Assembly: GCA_029061465.1 (NCBI GenBank)
Contig: JAIDRY010000150.1
Location: 1 to 33,046 of the forward strand
Source of the DNA: Clostridia bacterium
GTDB lineage: Bacteria > Bacillota > Clostridia > Christensenellales > Borkfalkiaceae
Direction: 5' to 3'
DNA length: 33,046 bases
Position 1 is the first letter of the stretch, and each line of letters starts with the position of its first letter. The position numbers and the translations under genes are program-made. This document shows, one piece after another, positions 23,596 through 32,655 of the stretch. The notes beneath the pieces were generated by a model that saw only the letters and a list, made by a program, of their open reading frames with translations, made no database searches and was not told the DNA's origin.

Positions 23596-23623
23596 TTGAC
23601 AACTAATCTTAGTTCATTATACA
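23596..23623 (+). promoter_or_regulatory. Promoter of prs
   Basis: TTGACA (23596-23601) followed after 16 bases by TATACA (23618-23623), or after 18 bases by TACAAT (23620-23625). The leader to prs is about 80 bases. Confidence 0.65.
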
Positions 23624-23712
23624 ATTAAAATCGGCTTTGTAAGTCTTATTAAAATAGAATAGAAGAGGGCAAACTCTTTTAAAATATTTTTAATCACTAC
23701 GAAGGAGACCTG

Positions 23713-24660
23713 ATGATTAACCACGGAAACGAAATTAAGATTTTTTCGGGTAATTCAAACAAACCCCTTGCCGAAAAGATTGCGGCAAAGCTGAACACCA
23801 CGCTCGGGGCAATGGAAGTAACGCACTTCTCCGACGGAGAAATTTACGTTCGTTTTGACGAAACTATCCGTGGAATGGACGTTTTCCTTATTCAGTCCAC
23901 AAGCTATCCCGTAAACACCAATCTTATGGAACTTCTCATAATGATTGACGCGGCAAAGAGAGCGAGCGCGGGAAGAATTACCGCCGTAATTCCCTATTTC
24001 GGTTACGCGCGTCAGGACAGAAAGGCGCGTTCGCGTGAGCCCATTACGGCTAAACTCGTGGCTAACCTCATCACAAGCGCAGGCGCGGACAGAGTTCTTA
24101 CTATGGACCTGCACTGCATGCAGATACAGGGCTTCTTCGATATCCCCCTCGATAACCTCGTAGGCGGACCCACCTTATACAATTATTTCAAACCCAAGGT
24201 AGACGATAACTTCGTCGTCGTTTCCCCCGATATAGGCTCCGTAGCCCGCGCAAGAAAGGTTGCGGCTAAAATGGACGCTAAAATGGCTATTATCGACAAG
24301 CGCCGTCCCAAGGCGAACGTTATGGAGGTAATGAACATAATCGGCGACGTCAAGGGCAAAAACTGCCTTATGGTTGACGATATGATTGACACCGCGGGCA
24401 CGATTGTTCAGGGCGCAAAGGCGTTAAAGGAAGCGGGGGTAAACGAAATTTACGCTTGCTGTTCGCACGGCGTTTTGTCGGGACCTGCAATAGAAAGACT
24501 TGCCGATTCCCCTATAACCGAGCTTGCAATCTTGGACACTATCGACATTCCGAAGGAAAAGATGCTGCCCATATTCAAAATCATCACCACGGCGCAGATA
24601 TTCGCTTCGGCAATAGAAAACGTTTACCTCGACAAATCAATGTCTAAAATATACGATTAA
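23713..24660 (+). CDS. prs: Ribose-phosphate pyrophosphokinase
   Basis: Prs makes PRPP from ribose 5-phosphate and ATP for purine, pyrimidine, histidine and NAD synthesis. The 315-residue product is full length. It opens with [17 protein letters not shown], contains the flexible-loop region [20 protein letters not shown], the metal-binding [34 protein letters not shown], and the PRPP-binding loop [11 protein letters not shown]. The product also carries the C-terminal SxxxIY-like end (SKIYD). GAAGGAGA precedes the ATG. It has its own promoter and a terminator downstream. Confidence 0.98.
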   Translation: MINHGNEIKIFSGNSNKPLAEKIAAKLNTTLGAMEVTHFSDGEIYVRFDETIRGMDVFLIQSTSYPVNTNLMELLIMIDAAKRASAGRITAVIPYFGYARQDRKARSREPITAKLVANLITSAGADRVLTMDLHCMQIQGFFDIPLDNLVGGPTLYNYFKPKVDDNFVVVSPDIGSVARARKVAAKMDAKMAIIDKRRPKANVMEVMNIIGDVKGKNCLMVDDMIDTAGTIVQGAKALKEAGVNEIYACCSHGVLSGPAIERLADSPITELAILDTIDIPKEKMLPIFKIITTAQIFASAIENVYLDKSMSKIYD

Positions 24661-24675
24661 AAACACGTTAAATTT

Positions 24676-24704
24676 AAAAGCCGCCTTAATAAAGCGGCTT
24701 TTTT
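24676..24704 (+). terminator. Terminator after prs
   Basis: AAAAGCCGC (24676-24684) pairs with GCGGCTTTT (24694-24702) and continues into a T tract. Confidence 0.85.
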
Positions 24705-24716
24705 AAAAGGAAAAGT

Positions 24717-25280
24717 ATGTACGTAATAGTGGGGCTTGGAAATCCCGAAGAAAAGTATTTAAAAACCTTTCATAATATGGGCTATATCGCGGTGGGCGAC
24801 GTTGCAGCAAAGCTTGGGGTTAAGTTCAAAAAAAAGGAATGCGAAAGCTACGTTGCGGAAGCCAACGTTAAGGGCAAAAAAGTAATTTTAGCCCGCCCCG
24901 TAACGTATATGAACGCCAGCGGCAGAGCGGTTAAACAGCTTCTCGCCAAATACAAAACGGACGCAAGCAAATTAATCGTTTTATACGACGACTACGATAT
25001 TCCCAAGGGCAGCGTGCGTATCCGTCCTTCGGGCAGTGCCGGCACTCACAACGGTATGCGTTCGGTAATAGCGGAAATAGGCACGCAGAACTTCACGCGC
25101 ATACGCATAGGCATACGCGATAGCGAAGTTAATATTCCCATAATAAACTACGTTTTATCCGAAGTAAAAAAAGAGGACTACGAGCTGTTTATATCGGCTT
25201 GCGGCAGAGCAGCGGACGCGGCTATTTCCATAGCCGAGGGCGAAAGCGTGGAAAATACAATGACGCGCTTCAACGGATAA
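24717..25280 (+). CDS. pth: Peptidyl-tRNA hydrolase
   Basis: Pth recycles tRNA by hydrolysing peptidyl-tRNA released from stalled ribosomes. The 187-residue product matches the family in length and starts MYVIVGLGNPEEKY. The catalytic His19 lies in TFHNMGY (usual TRHNVG); PVTYMNASG carries the substrate Asn66, and YDDYDIPKGSVRIRPSGSAG plus HNGMRSVI complete the active site. The common Arg before the catalytic His is Phe here, a mild deviation. AAAAGGAAA precedes the ATG. mfd starts 19 bases after the stop, the usual pth-mfd order of Firmicutes. Confidence 0.97.
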   Translation: MYVIVGLGNPEEKYLKTFHNMGYIAVGDVAAKLGVKFKKKECESYVAEANVKGKKVILARPVTYMNASGRAVKQLLAKYKTDASKLIVLYDDYDIPKGSVRIRPSGSAGTHNGMRSVIAEIGTQNFTRIRIGIRDSEVNIPIINYVLSEVKKEDYELFISACGRAADAAISIAEGESVENTMTRFNG

Positions 25281-25299
25281 TCAGTCAGGGGCAACGCGC

Positions 25300-28200
25300 T
25301 TGATAAAAAATTTTTTCACCTTTAAAAACTTAAACGGGGAATACCCCCAGCTTGAAGAAGATATCCGCCTCGGCACGCCGACGGCGGTTTTCGGCTTATC
25401 CGATTATCATAAATATCTTGTCGCGTCGCTTGCAAAGCAAACCGTTTTATATATAACACCGGACGCACTTTCCGCAAACCGCGCATACGAAGCGGTAAAG
25501 ATTTTGTCGGGTAAAAAATGCACCTGCCTTTCCGCAAAGGACGACGTCGTTTTATATAAAGACGCTCTATCAAAGGATGCGCTTTTCCGCAGGATATGCG
25601 CCGTTTACGAGCTTTTGCACGGTGCTGAAATAGTCGTTGCCGAAGTTGCCGCAATAATGCAGTTATTCCCCGATAAAATCGACGCGGTAACTTTTGAAAA
25701 GGGCAAGGATTTGGACTATAATACTTTGCCGAAAACTCTCGTCGAAATGGGCTATACCCGCGAATATTCGGCGGACAGCAGGGGGTGCTTTGCCGTACGC
25801 GGCGACATTCTCGATATTTACCCTGTGAACTGCGAGAACCCGGTCCGCATAGATTTCTTCGGCGACACTGTTGAAAAGATAAAGCCCTACGATTTTACTA
25901 CGGGCGAACGGCTTGAAGAGGTGGATAGCCTCACCGTCGTTGCCGCAACCGACATCCACACGGACAGGGACGAGATTGCAAAAATTATTCCCTATCTCAA
26001 CGCCGAGGCGAAAAAAGCGCCCGATACCAAATCGTACGAAAGGGCAAAGGCGATAATAGAGGATATATCCGAAAAGTCGGGGCTGTCCTCCGCGTTTTCG
26101 GGCGCGTCCTTTTTAATGCCTCTTTTAAGCCGCACTAAAAATATTTTCTCGCTGTTGCCCGAAAGCTCGCTCATAATTTTCGACGAATGTAAATCTTTAA
26201 ACGACGTTATGGACGGCGCATATAAGGAGCATACCGAAAGGGTTGCGGAGTTAAAGAAGGGCGGTGAAGCGTTTACATTTTCACAAAATCAGCTTGTCGA
26301 CCCGCAGACTTTGATTGATGGCTTTAAAAATTACCGTTGCCTTGCCTTACAGACTTTCACTTCGTCCACGGCTTTTTTCCGTCCGTTAAAGACTTATAAT
26401 CTCCGTTCGGCGCCCGTGCCGTCATATCTCAACGGTATGCCGCAGTTCGTAACCGACGTAAAAGGCTGGCTTGCAAACGGCTACAAAATAATCGCGTTCA
26501 CGGGCAGCGTACAACGGTACGACCGCCTTTCCGATATTTTATCCGACGAGTATCTGCCCGTATATCCCGTTCCCGACCGTGCGGAAGCTTTGCGCGGAGT
26601 TGCGCTCAGCTCCGAGGAGCTTGCCCACGGACTAATACTTCACGACAGCAAAACGGTAATTGTAGGCAGCGGGGATTTATATACCAAATCCGTAACCAAG
26701 CGTATTAAAAAGCGCCGCGGCGATATGTTCGTTTCGCCCGAAATAGGCGACTATTGCGTGCACGAAAAGCACGGCATAGGCAGAATTATCGGCACTAAAA
26801 AAATTGAATCCACCGACGGAATAAAGGAATACCTCGCCATAGAATACAAGGGCGCGGATATCCTTTACGTTCCCGTCGAGCAAATGGATATCCTCTCCAA
26901 ATACGTTGGCGACGGCAATCCGCCCCTTTCGAAAATAGGCGGCGCCGAGTTCGACAGGGTAAAGGAGAGGGTAAAGCAGTCCATAAAAAAACTCGCCTTC
27001 GATTTAAAGGAGCTGTATGCCGAGCGCACCTCGCGCAAGGGCTTCTGTTTCCCTGAAAATATTGCAATGATGGAGGAGTTTGAAAGCTCTTTCGACTATG
27101 AAGAAACGCCCGACCAGCTCAACTCTATTGAAGAGATAAAAGCCGATATGTGCTCGGATAAGGTAATGGACAGACTTCTGTGCGGCGACGTCGGCTACGG
27201 CAAAACGGAAGTTGCTTTGCGCGCAACATATCTTTGCGTGCTCGGCGGTAAACAAGCCGCTTTTATGTGCCCCTCGACCGTGCTTTCCGAACAACATTTC
27301 AATACGGCTTTGGAAAGGTTCAAAGAATTCGGCGTGAGGGTGGAAGCGTTAAACCGCTTTAAAACTCCTCAACGTCAAAAGCACATATTAGCCGAGCTTG
27401 CAAACGGCAATATCGATTTAATTATAGGCACGCACAGACTGCTTTCGGACGACGTAAAGTTTGCAGACCTTGGGCTTTTGGTTCTGGACGAAGAACAGCG
27501 TTTCGGCGTCGAGCACAAGGAAAAAATCAAAAACGTCAAAAAGAATATAGACTGCCTTACGATGACGGCAACGCCCATACCGCGCACCCTGCATATGTCG
27601 CTTGCGGGTATCCGCGATATATCCACCATAAACACGCCGCCTTTAAAAAGATTACCCGTCCAGACCTACGTAGTGGAGGAAAGTGAAACGCTTATCCGTG
27701 ACGCGTGCATACGCGAAATATCCCGCGGCGGTCAAGTATTCATTTTGTATAACAGGGTTGAAAGCATTTCCTCTTTTGCGGGCAGAATTACGGAAATAGT
27801 GCCGGAGGGTAAAATTTGTTACGCTCACGGCAGAATGGACAGGGACAACCTTGAAAACGCGGTATTCTCTTTCTACCGCGGCGAAAAAAATATTCTCGTT
27901 ACGACTACGATAATAGAAAACGGAATAGACCTTCCCAACGCAAATACGATAATAGTTATCGATGCGGACAGACTTGGCATATCTCAGCTCTATCAGTTGC
28001 GCGGAAGAGTGGGCAGAGGCTCACGCCTTGCGCAGGCGTACTTTACGTTTAAGCCCTCCAAGGTGCTGACAAGCGACGCTACCGAAAGGCTCAAAGCTAT
28101 TATGCGGTTTACCGAACTCGGCTCGGGCTTCAAGATTGCAATGCGCGATTTGGAAATACGCGGTGCGGGCAACGTGCTCGGCGCCGAACAGCACGGTCAT

Positions 28201-28713
28201 ATGGATAAAGTCGGTTACGAGCTTTATTCCAAGCTGTTAAAGGAAGAGCTGACGGGCGACAAGCAGCTTTCTTGCGAGCTTGACGTTAAAGCCACGGCTT
28301 ATATTCCCGAAAAATATATCGAAAGCAGTGCGGGCAGGCTCGACTGCTATAAGCAGATAGCGGAGATAAGAACGGTCGACGACTACAAGCGCGTGTGCCT
28401 TTCCATAGAGGACAACTACGGCGTAATGCCCGACGAGGTTTTAAACCTTCTCATAATCGCCGTGCTCAAATCGTTTGCGGGTAAGTTCAACGTAAAGAAA
28501 ATTTGCGTAGACTCGCACGAGGGCACGCTCGAGCTCCCGTCCGTGCAGTCGCTTCAGGACGGAAAACTAAGCGCGGCGCTTCAAAAGTATGCGGGCAAAG
28601 CAAAGCTTTCAATGGCCAAAGCGCCTTTAATAGTTTTTACACCTGCGGCAACGCCTGCAAAAACTATGCTTGCAATGACGAAATTTTTGAAATTTGCGCT
28701 AAGTTTTAATTAA
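25300..28713 (+). CDS. mfd: Transcription-repair coupling factor
   Basis: Mfd removes RNA polymerase stalled at DNA damage and recruits UvrA. The 1137-residue product has the expected layout: UvrB-homology N-terminal region (with GDILDIYPVNCENPVRIDFFG split in the family block), the RNA polymerase interaction domain (SPEIGDYCVHEKHGIGR, about 485-560), the RecG-like translocase with Walker A GDVGYGKTEVA (about 629-639), DEEQRFG (about 730), TATPIPRTLHMSL, and the second motor domain with QLRGRVGRG, then the C-terminal TRCF domain. It is slightly short compared with about 1170. The TTG start follows CAGGGG; a downstream ATG would remove conserved sequence, so TTG is accepted with moderate certainty. 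Confidence 0.96.
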   Translation: MIKNFFTFKNLNGEYPQLEEDIRLGTPTAVFGLSDYHKYLVASLAKQTVLYITPDALSANRAYEAVKILSGKKCTCLSAKDDVVLYKDALSKDALFRRICAVYELLHGAEIVVAEVAAIMQLFPDKIDAVTFEKGKDLDYNTLPKTLVEMGYTREYSADSRGCFAVRGDILDIYPVNCENPVRIDFFGDTVEKIKPYDFTTGERLEEVDSLTVVAATDIHTDRDEIAKIIPYLNAEAKKAPDTKSYERAKAIIEDISEKSGLSSAFSGASFLMPLLSRTKNIFSLLPESSLIIFDECKSLNDVMDGAYKEHTERVAELKKGGEAFTFSQNQLVDPQTLIDGFKNYRCLALQTFTSSTAFFRPLKTYNLRSAPVPSYLNGMPQFVTDVKGWLANGYKIIAFTGSVQRYDRLSDILSDEYLPVYPVPDRAEALRGVALSSEELAHGLILHDSKTVIVGSGDLYTKSVTKRIKKRRGDMFVSPEIGDYCVHEKHGIGRIIGTKKIESTDGIKEYLAIEYKGADILYVPVEQMDILSKYVGDGNPPLSKIGGAEFDRVKERVKQSIKKLAFDLKELYAERTSRKGFCFPENIAMMEEFESSFDYEETPDQLNSIEEIKADMCSDKVMDRLLCGDVGYGKTEVALRATYLCVLGGKQAAFMCPSTVLSEQHFNTALERFKEFGVRVEALNRFKTPQRQKHILAELANGNIDLIIGTHRLLSDDVKFADLGLLVLDEEQRFGVEHKEKIKNVKKNIDCLTMTATPIPRTLHMSLAGIRDISTINTPPLKRLPVQTYVVEESETLIRDACIREISRGGQVFILYNRVESISSFAGRITEIVPEGKICYAHGRMDRDNLENAVFSFYRGEKNILVTTTIIENGIDLPNANTIIVIDADRLGISQLYQLRGRVGRGSRLAQAYFTFKPSKVLTSDATERLKAIMRFTELGSGFKIAMRDLEIRGAGNVLGAEQHGHMDKVGYELYSKLLKEELTGDKQLSCELDVKATAYIPEKYIESSAGRLDCYKQIAEIRTVDDYKRVCLSIEDNYGVMPDEVLNLLIIAVLKSFAGKFNVKKICVDSHEGTLELPSVQSLQDGKLSAALQKYAGKAKLSMAKAPLIVFTPAATPAKTMLAMTKFLKFALSFN

Positions 28714-28729
28714 AATTTATAAAAAAGAT

Positions 28730-28758
28730 TTGCTATACCGTTAAAAATATATTATAAT
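28730..28758 (+). promoter_or_regulatory. Promoter of the PrsA-like gene
   Basis: TTGCTA (28730-28735), a 17-base spacer and a perfect TATAAT (28753-28758), about 40 bases before the ATG. Confidence 0.8.
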
Positions 28759-28800
28759 GATACTTGGTATTTTTGCATTTAATTTATTCGGAGCACAATA

Positions 28801-30945
28801 ATGAAGAGTAAAAAAATTATCGGTGGTATACTTGCGGCTTCTGTTGCGGCTGCCGCAGTACTCGGCGGTTGTTCACAGATATCGTCAAACCAGACGGCTG
28901 ATATGAATCAGGTTTTGGCTGAAATTAACGTTACCAACGCCGCGGCTATCGACAAAAATTTAAAAGAATACGCGGATGCGGTAGGTACCTCAAAGGTAAT
29001 AAAAAGGGAACTCGTAACGTATTTTATTAACGCGGGTTCAAACTATATCAACAATTACGGTTGGTCGTATAATCAGACTTTTACCTATTTTATGGACCAA
29101 CTCGTTGATAACGCAGTTCTCGTTCAGTACGCAACCTTGTATCTTCTGAAGGACAAGGCTGCACGCGATAATCAGTCCGCCGCAACCGTTATTTCGGAAT
29201 ATAATTCAAAGCCCACAAAGGTTGAAAAGTATAAATATCTTTTGGGTGAAGATTCCGACGACGTTAAGATAGCTACCTATACGCTTATGAAAGCTATAAA
29301 CAACGCTATCGACAGGAAGGAAAAGAAGAACGACAGCAGTTCTTCGTCGGGCGAGGGCACCCGTTCAACCCCTTCGGGCGTAGATACGGAAAAGGATAAT
29401 TACTATCCCAAAGATAAGGACGGTAAACTTAACTACAACGTATACACCGGTTACGAGAAATATCTTCTCAGTCAAAGCGGCGCTTACAAGGATGACGCTG
29501 TCAAAGGCACCTCTCGCGTAAGTAGAATAAGTGCTTATATCGACTTTTTGGATGATCTCAGTTCGCTCGGTTATAACCTCGTTAACAAAAACGAGGAAAA
29601 CATCCGCGACGTGTTATCTTTAAACTACATTCAGGAAGAGCTTGAAACCCAGCTTGAACAGCGTATACTTAACAAGTATTACAATATGTTTGAAGCGGAA
29701 AAAGAAACTGAGCTTGTTAACGCAGGGAAGGGTAAGTATTCTTATATCAATTCCGTATATAATGACCTCCTCGATTATCAAAAATCCGCATACGCTACTG
29801 AAAGCGCGGTAAGCTCGGCTCTCGGCAACATGTCTGATTCCGAGTTCATTCTCTACACGCCGGACACTTCCGACGAGGGCACTTTCGGCTACGTCTACAA
29901 TATATTGCTTCCTTTCAGCGCTTCGCAGAGTGCAAGGCTTACCGAGCTTCAATCTCTCTACAAAGACGAAGATTTGGACGGAGGCTACAAGCCCGAATAT
30001 TATATTGCAAGAAATAAACTTTTAAAACAGATTACTACAACCGACCAGCGTTCGGCTTGGTTCAACGGTGAAAACGACTACGCCTTTAAAGCGGATGACT
30101 ATTATAAAGGTGAGGGCGCAAGCGGCTGGTTGTTCTTCGAAAACAATATAACAAATCCCGATAGCTACGAAGCTCTTTCCAAGTATTACGGCAAGTATTC
30201 GTATAAAGGTATGGTAGTTGAAAAGGAGAAAGACGGCGGTTATATCCTCGTTCCCGACAAGCTTACCATTGACGATATGCTTAAAGAATTTATCGGCTAC
30301 GTAGACTACGCTACCGGTACCAGTAACAGTAACTTCTCTAAAAACGCAAACTACTACGACCTTTCAAAGGATACCCTTTATAAGGACGAGGACGGCGACG
30401 ACAAGATAGATTATAATAACTTTATCTACGCGAAAGGTAAGCTCGACCTTGAAGGCTCCGAAGCGCAGATAAGGGCAAGCCTGTTGTATACAGGTGAGGA
30501 TAACACATATTATAATGCACTTTCCGCCGTTAACGAGCTTCAATATGCGTATACAACCGATACGGCTGTGCTTTCACAGTATATAGGCTATTCGGTAGAC
30601 GCGGGCGACACCAGCTATATTAAGGAATTTGAATACGCCGCACACGAGGCAATCAAGGGCGGTGCAGGTAGCTGGGCTGTCTGCGCAGGCGATTACGGCT
30701 GGCACTTGATTTACGTAACGTACACCTTCGACAATACTGGCGTTGCGCAGTATACTCCCGATTGGGAGGCTAACGTAGATAAAAAAGGCACATTCGAAAA
30801 CCTTTTCTATGAAATGGTTAAGAGCAAGAACATCAGCGATATTTCCACTACAAGAAGCACTCAGATAATCAAGGAATTCAAATCCGACAATACTGTAACT
30901 AAGTGGCAGTCAAGGTATCAGGATTTACTCGATATTCAAAACTAA
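28801..30945 (+). CDS. Large PrsA/SurA-like lipoprotein, probable extracytoplasmic folding factor
   Basis: The 714-residue product has a lipoprotein signal with Cys24 (VLGGCS). The N-terminal half shows the helical, Asn/Tyr-rich pattern of SurA/PrsA chaperone parts (KRELVTYFINAGSNYI, FMDQLVDNAVLVQYA). A Ser/Gly/Thr-rich low-complexity linker lies near 175-195. The C-terminal part ends in a parvulin-like segment, with WAVCAGDYGWHLIYVTYTF recalling the G-Y/W-H-I-I-V strand of PpiC rotamases, but an intact parvulin active site is not evident. Position after mfd is where Firmicutes often encode PrsA-type peptidyl-prolyl isomerases. It is more than twice the usual PrsA length. It would help fold exported proteins, perhaps including the lipoproteins of this genome. 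GGAG precedes the ATG. Confidence 0.7.
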   Translation: MKSKKIIGGILAASVAAAAVLGGCSQISSNQTADMNQVLAEINVTNAAAIDKNLKEYADAVGTSKVIKRELVTYFINAGSNYINNYGWSYNQTFTYFMDQLVDNAVLVQYATLYLLKDKAARDNQSAATVISEYNSKPTKVEKYKYLLGEDSDDVKIATYTLMKAINNAIDRKEKKNDSSSSSGEGTRSTPSGVDTEKDNYYPKDKDGKLNYNVYTGYEKYLLSQSGAYKDDAVKGTSRVSRISAYIDFLDDLSSLGYNLVNKNEENIRDVLSLNYIQEELETQLEQRILNKYYNMFEAEKETELVNAGKGKYSYINSVYNDLLDYQKSAYATESAVSSALGNMSDSEFILYTPDTSDEGTFGYVYNILLPFSASQSARLTELQSLYKDEDLDGGYKPEYYIARNKLLKQITTTDQRSAWFNGENDYAFKADDYYKGEGASGWLFFENNITNPDSYEALSKYYGKYSYKGMVVEKEKDGGYILVPDKLTIDDMLKEFIGYVDYATGTSNSNFSKNANYYDLSKDTLYKDEDGDDKIDYNNFIYAKGKLDLEGSEAQIRASLLYTGEDNTYYNALSAVNELQYAYTTDTAVLSQYIGYSVDAGDTSYIKEFEYAAHEAIKGGAGSWAVCAGDYGWHLIYVTYTFDNTGVAQYTPDWEANVDKKGTFENLFYEMVKSKNISDISTTRSTQIIKEFKSDNTVTKWQSRYQDLLDIQN

Positions 30946-30954
30946 GGGCTTTTT

Positions 30955-31779
30955 ATGGAAATTTGGCAGGCTGTAATACTCGGGCTTGTACAGGGACTTA
31001 CTGAATTTTTACCCGTTTCCTCGTCAGGACACATAGCGTTCTTTCAGGGTATTTTCGGAATAAGCGGCGACGACATCGCACTGTTCTTTATGATTTTACT
31101 TCACCTCGGCACGCTTGTGGCGGTGGTGATAGTATTCTGGCGGGATATCCTCGACTTATTCAAAAAACCGTTTAAAACTCTCGGACTTTTGGTTTTGGCG
31201 ACTATCCCCGCAGGGATTACGGGAATTTTGGTCGAAGTTCTCGACCTAGACGGAATTTTGCTTGCGCGCTCTGCAATGGGGATAGTACTTGCGGTTTTCT
31301 TCCTCGTTACGGCAACAGTGCTGTTTATCACAGAACGTATTGCAAAGAGTAGGGATAACGAATTGCCGCTCTGTTTAAAAACAACGCTTCCTATGGGCTT
31401 GGCGCAGGCGCTTGCCGTTCTTCCCGGAATATCGCGCAGCGGCTCTACAATCTGCGCGGGCACTATTGCGGGCTGTAAAAGGGACGAGGTTGCAAAATTC
31501 TCGTTTATGATGAGTATTCCCGTAATACTCGGCAGCTTCCTTGTAGAACTAGTTTTGGGGCTTCACAGCGGTGAAATCCAGCAAAGCTTTTCAGCAGGCG
31601 GGGCAACCCTCGGTTGGAGCGTGGCACTCGGTTTTATCGTTTCTGCGGTGTCGGGGCTGTTTGCAATAAAGGTTATGCTTAAAATTATCGCTAAGGCAAA
31701 TTATAAGTGGTTCAGCTTATATCTCGTGCTTATGTCGGTAACCTGCTTAATCCTTCATTTCACATATTTTAACGTTTAG
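30955..31779 (+). CDS. uppP: Undecaprenyl-diphosphatase
   Basis: UppP (BacA) removes a phosphate from undecaprenyl diphosphate outside the membrane, recycling the lipid carrier of wall synthesis; extra copies give bacitracin resistance. The 274-residue product has about eight membrane helices. Motif 1 is GLVQGLTEFLPVSSSGH (Glu17, Ser residues and His26) and motif 2 is GLAQALAVLPGISRSGSTI with the essential Arg. It starts nine bases after the PrsA-like gene, with a weak AAGGG site, so the two are one transcript. A strong terminator follows. Confidence 0.97.
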   Translation: MEIWQAVILGLVQGLTEFLPVSSSGHIAFFQGIFGISGDDIALFFMILLHLGTLVAVVIVFWRDILDLFKKPFKTLGLLVLATIPAGITGILVEVLDLDGILLARSAMGIVLAVFFLVTATVLFITERIAKSRDNELPLCLKTTLPMGLAQALAVLPGISRSGSTICAGTIAGCKRDEVAKFSFMMSIPVILGSFLVELVLGLHSGEIQQSFSAGGATLGWSVALGFIVSAVSGLFAIKVMLKIIAKANYKWFSLYLVLMSVTCLILHFTYFNV

Positions 31780-31781
31780 TC

Positions 31782-31810
31782 AAAAGCACACTGAAAAGTG
31801 TGCTTTTTTT
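31782..31810 (+). terminator. Terminator after uppP
   Basis: AAAAGCACACT (31782-31792), GAAA tetraloop, AGTGTGCTTTT (31797-31807), followed by more T. Confidence 0.95.
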
Positions 31811-31822
31811 AATAAAAATCAC

Positions 31823-31851
31823 TTGACAACAAACTGTAATTATTGTATAAT
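31823..31851 (+). promoter_or_regulatory. Consensus sigma-A promoter of the NatAB-like operon
   Basis: TTGACA (31823-31828), a 17-base spacer and TATAAT (31846-31851), both perfect. The leader would be about 20 bases. Confidence 0.92.
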
Positions 31852-31857
31852 CACAGT
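31833..31857 (+). promoter_or_regulatory. Palindromic operator candidate overlapping the NatAB-like promoter
   Basis: A 25-base dyad centred at 31845: ACTGT-A-ATTAT, three central bases, ATAAT-C-ACAGT. Arms match except for one pair. It covers the spacer and the -10, so a bound protein would block RNA polymerase. GntR/YtrA-type repressors commonly control such ABC exporters, but none is in the window. Confidence 0.55.
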
Positions 31858-31878
31858 AATATCACAAGAGGTGTTATT

Positions 31879-32655
31879 ATGGGTGAAATTTTAAAAGTCG
31901 AAAAGCTTTGTAAAACGTTTAAACTCTCACGCAAACAACAGCGTATCGAAAAGAGTAATTCAGCCGTTAAAGAGGCGGTAAAGGATTTGTCTTTTACGGT
32001 TAACAGCGGTGAAATTTTCGGTTTACTCGGACCTAACGGTGCGGGCAAAACTACGACCTTGCGTATGCTTGCAACGCTCATAAAGCCTGATAAAGGCAAC
32101 GCGTTTATCGACGGTAAAAGTATTGTGTCGCAGGAAGACGACGTGCGCCGTAAAATCGGCTTTCTCACTTCCGAATTAAAGCTTGAAGATTTCTTCACGC
32201 CCGATTATCTTTACACGTTTTTCAGCGAGCTGTACGGAGTGGATAAGTCGGTTGCGCAGTCAAGGAAAGTAACTCTATTTCAGAAGTTCGGTATAGACAA
32301 ATTTGCGCAGGTTAAATTCGGCAACCTTTCAACGGGAATGAAGCAAAAGGTTTCGCTTGTCATATCCATAGTCCACGACCCCGAAGTCATAATTTTCGAC
32401 GAGCCTACTAACGGACTTGACGTGCTTACCGCAAAGGTCGTAACCGACTTTTTGGAGGAGCTCCGCGCACAGGGCAAAACGGTCATTCTGTCAACTCATA
32501 TTTTCAGCCTTGTAGAAAAGCTGTGCGACAGAGTTGGTATCATAATCGACGGCAAATTGCAGGCAATCGACACGCTTGAAAACTTAACGAAAGAAAAAAA
32601 TCTCGAAGATACTTTCTTCGAGCTGTACGACAGGGTTACGGGAGGCAGAATATGA
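31879..32655 (+). CDS. natA: NatA-like ABC transporter ATP-binding protein
   Basis: The 258-residue ATPase drives an ABC-2 type exporter with the membrane protein encoded next. Walker A is GPNGAGKTT (about 51-59), the signature is LSTGMKQK, Walker B is VIIFDEPTNGLD, and the switch His is in LSTHIF. The sequence resembles NatA, the ATPase of the B. subtilis sodium exporter NatAB, in VRRKIGFLTSELKLEDFFTP and the following helices; the transported substrate is not proven. The start at 31879 is set by AGAGGTG upstream and by the promoter at 31823-31851, which rules out an in-frame ATG at 31843. The stop overlaps the next gene as ATGA. Confidence 0.88.
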   Translation: MGEILKVEKLCKTFKLSRKQQRIEKSNSAVKEAVKDLSFTVNSGEIFGLLGPNGAGKTTTLRMLATLIKPDKGNAFIDGKSIVSQEDDVRRKIGFLTSELKLEDFFTPDYLYTFFSELYGVDKSVAQSRKVTLFQKFGIDKFAQVKFGNLSTGMKQKVSLVISIVHDPEVIIFDEPTNGLDVLTAKVVTDFLEELRAQGKTVILSTHIFSLVEKLCDRVGIIIDGKLQAIDTLENLTKEKNLEDTFFELYDRVTGGRI

